This document shows, piece by piece, positions 29,261-33,616 of a DNA stretch of 33,616 bases. The stretch is from Streptomyces sp. NK15101. Its GTDB lineage: Bacteria > Actinomycetota > Actinomycetes > Streptomycetales > Streptomycetaceae. Below the pieces are notes generated by a model, which was given only the letters and a program-made list of their open reading frames with translations, searched no databases and was not told where the DNA came from. Every line of letters begins with the position of its first letter. The first letter of the stretch is position 1. The translations under genes and the position numbers were made by a program. The stretch covers positions 1 to 33,616 of the forward strand of contig NZ_JAINVG010000082.1 of the NCBI RefSeq assembly GCF_020400725.1, given 5' to 3'.

Positions 29261-30388
29261 GTGACCGTCACCGCGTCCCCCGCCTCCCGCGCGGCCGAGA
29301 TCCTGTCCCGGCCCGTCACACTGAACGGCCTGACCGTCCCGAACCGCATCGCGATGGCGCCCATGACGCGCATGTTCTCCCCCGGCGGAGTCCCCGGCGA
29401 GGACGTGCGGTCGTACTACGCCCGCCGCGCCGCCGCCGGCGTGGGCCTGATCGTCACCGAGGGGACCTACGTCGGCCACGAGTCGGCCGGACAGAGCGAC
29501 CGCGTGCCGCGCTTCCACGGCGAGGAGCAGCTGGCGGGTTGGGCGAAGGTCGCCGAGGCCGTGCACGTGGCGGGCGGCCCGATCGTGCCGCAGCTGTGGC
29601 ACATCGGCATGGTGCGCCGGCAGGGTCAGGCCCCCTACCCCGACGCCCCCGCCATGGGTCCCTCCGGCATCCGCACCGACGGGACCGAGGGCACGGGCAA
29701 GGCGATGACCCAGAGCGATCTGGACGAGGTCGTCGGCGCCTTCGCCGAAGCCGCCGCGGCGGCCGAACGCATCGGCTTCGACGGCGTCGAGCTGCACGGC
29801 GCCCACGGCTACCTCATCGACCAGTTCCTGTGGGCGGGAACGAACCGTCGTACCGACGCCTACGGCGGCGACCCCGTGGCCCGTACGAAGTTCGCGGCCG
29901 AGATCGTGGCCGCGGTCCGGGAGAACGTCTCCCCGGACTTCCCGGTGATCTTCCGCTACTCGCAGTGGAAGCAGGACGCCTACGACGCGCGGCTCGCCGA
30001 GACCCCGGAGGAGCTGGAGGCGATCCTGACCCCGCTCGCAGCGGCCGGCGTCGACGTCTTCCACGCCTCCACCCGCCGCCACTGGATACCCGAGTTCGAA
30101 GGCTCGGACCTGAACCTGGCAGGCTGGACCAAGAAGCTCACCGGCAGGCCGACCATCACCGTCGGCTCGGTCGGCCTCGACGGCGACTTCATCCACGCCT
30201 TCGCGGGCAAGGGCGCCCCGGTCCAGGGCATCGACGATCTCCTCGACCGCCTGGAGCGCGACGAATTCGACATGGTCGCCGTCGGCCGTGCGCTGCTCCA
30301 GGACCCGGAGTGGGCGGCGAAGGTCCTGGCCGGGCGGACCGACGAGCTGAAGCCGTACGACGCGGCTGCGGTCAATACGCTGAGCTAG
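29261..30388 (+). CDS. Old Yellow Enzyme family FMN oxidoreductase
   Basis: A 375-residue protein. GTG 29261 is chosen because GAGGAG lies seven bases upstream (an ATG at 29246 overlaps that site). The TIM-barrel shows LNGLTVPNRIAMAPMTRMFS at the N-terminus, VGLIVTEGTYVGHESAGQ, VPQLWHIGMV and the substrate-binding HGAH (His179, His182) in ELHGAHGYLIDQFLWAG. Next come TNRRTDAYGG and the C-terminal FMN-phosphate loop FDMVAVGRALLQDPEWA. It reduces activated alkenes (enones, nitro-olefins or nitrate esters) with NADPH and FMN. It is regulated by the divergent MarR protein through the two operators. Complete and probably functional. Confidence 0.92.
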   Translation: MTVTASPASRAAEILSRPVTLNGLTVPNRIAMAPMTRMFSPGGVPGEDVRSYYARRAAAGVGLIVTEGTYVGHESAGQSDRVPRFHGEEQLAGWAKVAEAVHVAGGPIVPQLWHIGMVRRQGQAPYPDAPAMGPSGIRTDGTEGTGKAMTQSDLDEVVGAFAEAAAAAERIGFDGVELHGAHGYLIDQFLWAGTNRRTDAYGGDPVARTKFAAEIVAAVRENVSPDFPVIFRYSQWKQDAYDARLAETPEELEAILTPLAAAGVDVFHASTRRHWIPEFEGSDLNLAGWTKKLTGRPTITVGSVGLDGDFIHAFAGKGAPVQGIDDLLDRLERDEFDMVAVGRALLQDPEWAAKVLAGRTDELKPYDAAAVNTLS

Positions 30389-30455
30389 GGCCTGTCTCCC
30401 TGATCCGCGCACATTTGGTTCGCGTGGTTCGACTGCTCGGTGGCAGAGTGCAGTT

Positions 30456-31001
30456 ATGGATCAAGCAGAGGTACTGCTCATCGGAGGGCGCGCCGGCGTC
30501 GGCAAGACGACGGTTGGATGGGAGGTCTCAGCACGACTGCGTGCTGCGATGGTTCCCCACTGTGTGATCGAAGGTGACTTCATGGGGCAGGCCCATCCCG
30601 CTCCGGAGGGGGACCCACACCGCAGTAAGATCACCGAGCGCAATTTGGCGGCGCTCTGGTCGAACTATGCCGGGCTCGGGTACCGCCGCCTGATCTACAC
30701 GAACACGGTGAGCGTCCTGGCCGAGAACGAGGGCATGTTCCTACGCGCCATGGGTGCGGACGTCAGGATCGTGCGGGTGCTGCTCACCGCGTCCGACGCC
30801 ACCGCCCGTGAGCGGCTGACCGGCCGGGAACTGGGCTCGGAGCTGGAGCAGGAGCTGGAGGGCAGCGCCCGCAAGGCGCGGATCTTGGATGAGCAGGCAC
30901 CCCCGGACACGGTGCGAGTGGCGACTGACGGACGGACCGTCGTCGACATAGCGCGCGAGGTCGTGAGCGCCACCGGATGGCTGGCGAACGTATCCGGGTA
31001 G
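30456..31001 (+). CDS. P-loop NTPase, small-molecule kinase-like
   Basis: A 181-residue protein from ATG 30456 with a weak ribosome site. The Walker A is GRAGVGKT (residues 11-18), followed by VSARLRAAMVPHCVIEGDFM, an acidic Walker-B-like strand. A lid-like ASDATARERLTGRELGSELE and the terminal helix VDIAREVVSATGWL complete a compact kinase fold resembling adenylylsulfate- or chloramphenicol-phosphotransferase-type enzymes. The substrate is unknown. It lies 67 bases after the OYE gene on the same strand but without overlap; co-transcription is possible. Codon use is host-like. Confidence 0.78.
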   Translation: MDQAEVLLIGGRAGVGKTTVGWEVSARLRAAMVPHCVIEGDFMGQAHPAPEGDPHRSKITERNLAALWSNYAGLGYRRLIYTNTVSVLAENEGMFLRAMGADVRIVRVLLTASDATARERLTGRELGSELEQELEGSARKARILDEQAPPDTVRVATDGRTVVDIAREVVSATGWLANVSG

Positions 31002-31013
31002 GTTCCTCGCCGC

Positions 31014-31391
31014 TCAGAGTCGGGTCCAGATGAGGATGGCGGCAACATGGAGTGCGGCCTGGTAAGCGATGATGAGCTTGTCCGTTCGCAAGGCCAGACC
31101 TCGCCACTGCTCGAGCCGGTTGAGGCATCGCTCGACCGCGTTGCGCTGCTTGTACCCGTCGGCATCGAACGCCGGTGGGCGGTCGCCGGCGCGGCCTCGC
31201 CGCAGACGGTGACCGACCTGGTCGGACGGCTGAGAAATGACAGCGCGGATCCCACGTCGGCGGAGGCGACTCCGGATTGCGCGAGATGGGTACGCGCGGT
31301 CCGCCAGGACGGCATCGGGACGGGTCCTCGGTCTTCCGGGGCCGCTTCGCGGAACACGGATGGCGGCCGTGGCAGCGTCGAAGGCCGGGCA
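31014..31391 (-). pseudogene. IS5-type transposase, C-terminal fragment
   Basis: A single open frame without a start reads IRVPRSGPGRPRTRPDAVLA, DRAYPSRAIRSRLRRRGIRA, then DADGYKQRNAVERCLNRLEQ and the stop at 31014-31016. These are the last two catalytic regions (Asp in LADRAY, Glu in NAVERC) of an IS5-type enzyme. About 125 residues remain. The 5' half has been removed, close to the left end of the next IS5-type element. Confidence 0.8.
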
Positions 31392-31462
31392 TCACCCGCC
31401 TCCCTGGAGGCATGGGGTCGCCACCATGTGTTGCCAGCGGCCCCAAGTACTGTCCGGCGGAT

Positions 31463-32402
31463 CATGGGACCGTCTGACCGGTGGTTCGGTGGTTCGGCCG
31501 TGGGCCGGAGGGATCTGACGAATCGCGAGTGGTCGCTGCTGGAGCCACACCTGCCACCACTGGGTGGTCGGGGCGGCCGGTGGAACGACCACCGGACCGT
31601 GGTCAACGGGATCCTGTTCCGAATCCGCACCGGTGTCCCATGGCGTGACCTGCCGGAACGCCATGGCTCGTGGAAGACCGTCTACGAGCGGCATCGTCGC
31701 CGGCCGGCGGACGGCACCTGGGACCGGATCCTGCACGCGGTCCAAGCCGACGCCGACCTCGCGGGCCGGATCGACTGGTCGATGGTCGGTGTCGACCCGA
31801 CGTCCTGCCGGGCCCGTCAGCACGCGGCCGGGGCCCGCAAGGCCCGGCCGCGGGTTCCGAAAAAAGGACGATGCCCCGGCACCACCGCCCCGACGAGGGA
31901 CTCGGACGGCCCCGGGGCGGCCTGACCTGCAAGATCCACCTCGCCGGCGATGGCGGCTGGCGCCCCATGGACCTCCTGCTCACACCAGGCCAGTGGGGTG
32001 ATGCCCCAAATGATCGAGGTTCTGGACCGGACCCGGGTTCCCTGGCCGCTGGGCGGACGACCCCGGACCCGGCCGGACCGCGTCAGTGGCGACAAGGCAT
32101 ACAGTTCACGCCGCAACCGCCGCTACCTGCGAAGACATCGGATCTGGCACACCATCCCCGAGCCCATGGACCAGCGGGCCGATCGCCGACGCAGAGGCGG
32201 CTTGGGCGGCAGGCCCATCGGTTTCGACCGTGACCGCTACCGGCGGCGCAACGAAGTCGGAGCGGACCATCAGCCGGCTCAAGAACTCTCTTGCGGTCGC
32301 GACTCGTTACGACAAGAGGGCCTACGTCTTCCACGGCACCGTCACCGCAGCAGCGGTCCGGTTATGGCTCCGCCCGTGACGAGCCGGACGGTACCCAGTG
32401 AC
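31463..32402 (+). mobile_element. Decayed IS5-type element with recognisable ends
   Basis: The left end CATGGGACCGTCTGAC (31463 on) and the right end, read inward as CACTGGGTACCGTCCGG (from 32400), are imperfect inverted repeats bracketing the broken transposase. Exact ends and target duplication were not determined. Confidence 0.55.
31464..32379 (+). pseudogene. IS5-type transposase with several frameshifts
   Basis: From ATG 31464 one frame reads DLTNREWSLLEPHLPPLGGR, NGILFRIRTGVPWRDLPERH, RIDWSMVGVDPTSCRARQHA and then loses register near 31880-31910. RGGLTCKIHLAGDGGWRPMD continues in a second frame. After a shift near 32005, RPRTRPDRVSGDKAYSSRRN, YLRRHRIWHTIPEP and RDRYRRRNEV follow in a third. 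After another near 32255, TISRLKNSLAVATRYDKRAY and the stop at 32377-32379. All domains are present in order, so only the reading frame is broken. Programmed frameshifting is known in some IS5 groups but not at three places. Confidence 0.85.
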
Positions 32403-32409
32403 GGGATTA

Positions 32410-32964
32410 TCAGCGCTGCCAGAGAAACGCGGCCTTGGCGCAGGGGCGGCAGGTGAAGACGTAGCCACGGCCTCCGCCTCCGAAGTTCGCCGAGGTGGCG
32501 AAGTCGTGTCCCTCCTCCAGTTCCGCGGCGAATGTCATTCGAACGCTGCAGGAAGGGCAGACGGGGGTCTCGTCGCTCTGGAGCCAGTCCGGTTCGCCGC
32601 CCAGTCGCCCCAGAACCCGTTCGAGGGCCGGTGTGTGCTCAGGGCGGAGGCGAAGAGCGGTGACCGCACCGAGATCCGTTTCACCCTCGGCCGGAACGGT
32701 GGCCGGGGAGAGCCGCTCGCCGTCGAAAAGGAAGGCGGCATTGCCTCCGGCAGTGGCGCTCCAGTCGTCACACATACCCGGGTCGTTCTGGCAGAAGAAC
32801 ACCGCCGCCACGCCAAAGGGCAGCGGCAGGTGCGCGAGAAACTGCATGGCTCCATCGCACTCGCGGCATAGGGGCCATACGAAGCCCTCCGGAACTAGCG
32901 GGACGCCGCCGGTGCGCGGGACGGGCGCGTCGGCGGTGGTCTTCCCGTCGTGGATCAGCAACAT
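32410..32964 (-). CDS. Cysteine-rich DUF1963-like protein
   Basis: A 184-residue protein from ATG 32962-32964. The beginning has VPLVPEGFVWPLCRECDGAM and QFLAHLPLPFGVAAVFFCQN, the pattern of DUF1963/YwqG-type proteins, where a CxxC pair precedes a Q-(F/L)-L strand. Further CxxC pairs are CPSC near residue 138 and CRPC near residue 175, suggesting bound zinc. The middle (GGNAAFLFDGERLSPATVPA) is soluble and mixed. No signal or membrane segment is present. Function is unknown; members are often found near SUKH-type genes. The downstream end abuts the decayed IS5-type element. Confidence 0.72.
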   Translation of the reverse strand: MLLIHDGKTTADAPVPRTGGVPLVPEGFVWPLCRECDGAMQFLAHLPLPFGVAAVFFCQNDPGMCDDWSATAGGNAAFLFDGERLSPATVPAEGETDLGAVTALRLRPEHTPALERVLGRLGGEPDWLQSDETPVCPSCSVRMTFAAELEEGHDFATSANFGGGGRGYVFTCRPCAKAAFLWQR

Positions 32965-33069
32965 GCCACCAGGTTACGTTCTGCTTCGAAGACCAGGACA
33001 AAGGGCCAGGAGCTTTCTCGGTTCCTCCGTTCACCGGTGCGCCCCGACAAGATCCGCCGGACAGGCTCT

Positions 33070-33616
33070 AATACTGCAACGGTCTTTGTCGTGACGGTTG
33101 GGCAGGTGGGTCGTTGGTCTGGTCATGGGTGGGGAGCTTGCTGACGCCCGGTCGTGGGCGGATGAACTGAAGGCTCTGCCCGAGCGGTTCGTGCACCGTT
33201 TCGCCAGGTCGGAGCCGCGTGAGTCGGCGCTGGCGTATATGCGAGGGCTGTTCGCTCCACTGGAGCGGAAGAACGGCTGGACACTGGCGGAGGAGGCCGG
33301 CCATGCGGGACCGGACCGCCTCCACCGGCTGCTGAACCGGATCGACTGGGACGCGGAGGAGGTCCTGGACGACGTGCGCGAGTACGTCGTGGAGCATCTG
33401 GGTGACCCGCAGGCGGTGCTGATCGTGGACGACACCGGCTTCCTGAAGAAGGGGACCCGGTCGGCCGGGGTCCAGCGGCAGTACTCCGGAACCGCGGGCC
33501 GCACGGAGAACTGCCAGGTCGGCGTCTTCCTCGCCTATGCCACCGACCGCGGCCGCACCCTGATCGACCGCCGCCTCTACCTCCCGGTGTCCTGGACCGA
33601 CGACCGTGAACGCTGC
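33070..33616 (+). mobile_element. IS701-type element, right end outside window
   Basis: The element carries the transposase gene starting at 33125. Its left end is inferred in the 33065-33110 non-coding stretch (around ACTGCAACGGTCTTTGTC); I could not confirm a terminal repeat because the other end is not in the window. Confidence 0.5.
33125..33616 (+). CDS. IS701-family transposase (N-terminal part, cut by window end)
   Basis: An open frame from ATG 33125 to the window end, 164 codons without a stop. It shows the IS701 order: RFVHRFARSEPRESALAYMR, GLFAPLERKNGWTLAEEAGH, RLLNRIDWDAEEVLDDVREY, the first catalytic Asp region AVLIVDDTGFLKKGTRSAGV, QYSGTAGRTENCQVGVFLAY, and RRLYLPVSWTDDRERC at the edge. 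Family members are about 400 residues, so roughly 40 percent is seen. No lesion is visible in this part. Confidence 0.88.
   Translation, partial: MGGELADARSWADELKALPERFVHRFARSEPRESALAYMRGLFAPLERKNGWTLAEEAGHAGPDRLHRLLNRIDWDAEEVLDDVREYVVEHLGDPQAVLIVDDTGFLKKGTRSAGVQRQYSGTAGRTENCQVGVFLAYATDRGRTLIDRRLYLPVSWTDDRERC

Noticed and set aside
29153..30412. Long minus-strand frame opposite the Old Yellow Enzyme gene
   Set aside because: It is antisense to a motif-complete gene and has a Gly/Val/Asp-rich shadow composition.
31880..32260. Programmed frameshifting in the IS5-type transposase
   Set aside because: At least three register changes are needed and no single slippery heptamer was seen; decay is simpler.
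1..33616. tRNA, rRNA or a replication origin
   Set aside because: No cloverleaf with a T-loop consensus, rRNA segment, DnaA-box cluster or iteron array was recognised by eye.

Overview
This is high-GC DNA with strong G/C preference at third codon positions, GGAGG-type ribosome sites and frequent GTG/TTG starts. The gene content (SUKH proteins, CGNR and RpiR regulators, a DUF1304 protein, a Tat-exported lipase-like hydrolase) fits a Streptomyces or close relative. No essential housekeeping gene is visible. Density of insertion sequences and broken genes suggests an accessory region such as a chromosome arm, genomic island or large plasmid; that placement is inference. Both window edges lie in transposase genes: an IS5-type element on the left, which has beheaded a HIT-family gene, and an IS701-type element on the right, cut by the window end.

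Layout. 1-2.6 kb: IS5-type element, truncated HIT gene, a two-HTH DNA-binding gene whose tail is a piece of a short-chain dehydrogenase, and a SUKH gene. 2.6-5.6 kb: the most coherent unit, a TetR regulator with a divergent SRPBCC gene and a downstream quinone-oxidoreductase-type gene. The same inverted repeat (GTGAGT-N8-ACTCAC) lies before each of the three, and a fourth half-site lies before a frameshifted gene. 5.6-10.2 kb: transposase and unidentified gene remnants, small proteins, a four-EF-hand calcium-binding protein, and short units bounded by a recurring inverted end sequence. 10.2-14.4 kb: two more SUKH genes around a wrecked MFS/DeoR pair and an IS5-type remnant. 14.4-16 kb: an intact IS110-family recombinase with a structured 5' flank that could encode a bridge RNA. 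16-20.5 kb: an RpiR regulator, an NmrA-like pseudogene and degenerate DNA. 20.5-24.2 kb: secreted alpha/beta hydrolase, then a divergent CGNR-type regulator and SDR. 24.2-25.3 kb: transposon debris. 25.3-30.4 kb: a DUF1304-TetR operon with a perfect palindromic operator, a GNAT acetyltransferase, an ADP-ribosylglycohydrolase, an IstB remnant, and a MarR regulator divergent from an Old Yellow Enzyme with twin operators between them. 30.4 kb to the end: a P-loop kinase-like gene, two IS5-type remnants, a cysteine-rich DUF1963-like protein and the IS701-type gene.

The intact functional themes are self-regulated redox/xenobiotic modules (TetR-SRPBCC-oxidoreductase, MarR-OYE, CGNR-SDR, TetR-DUF1304) and stand-alone SUKH proteins. 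No complete biosynthetic, defence or conjugation system was recognised. The least explained signals are the shared TetR operators, the recurring IS-like ends that enclose small genes, and the IS110 5' flank. Many frameshifts occur at homopolymers or short tandem duplications, so part of the decay could be sequencing error.
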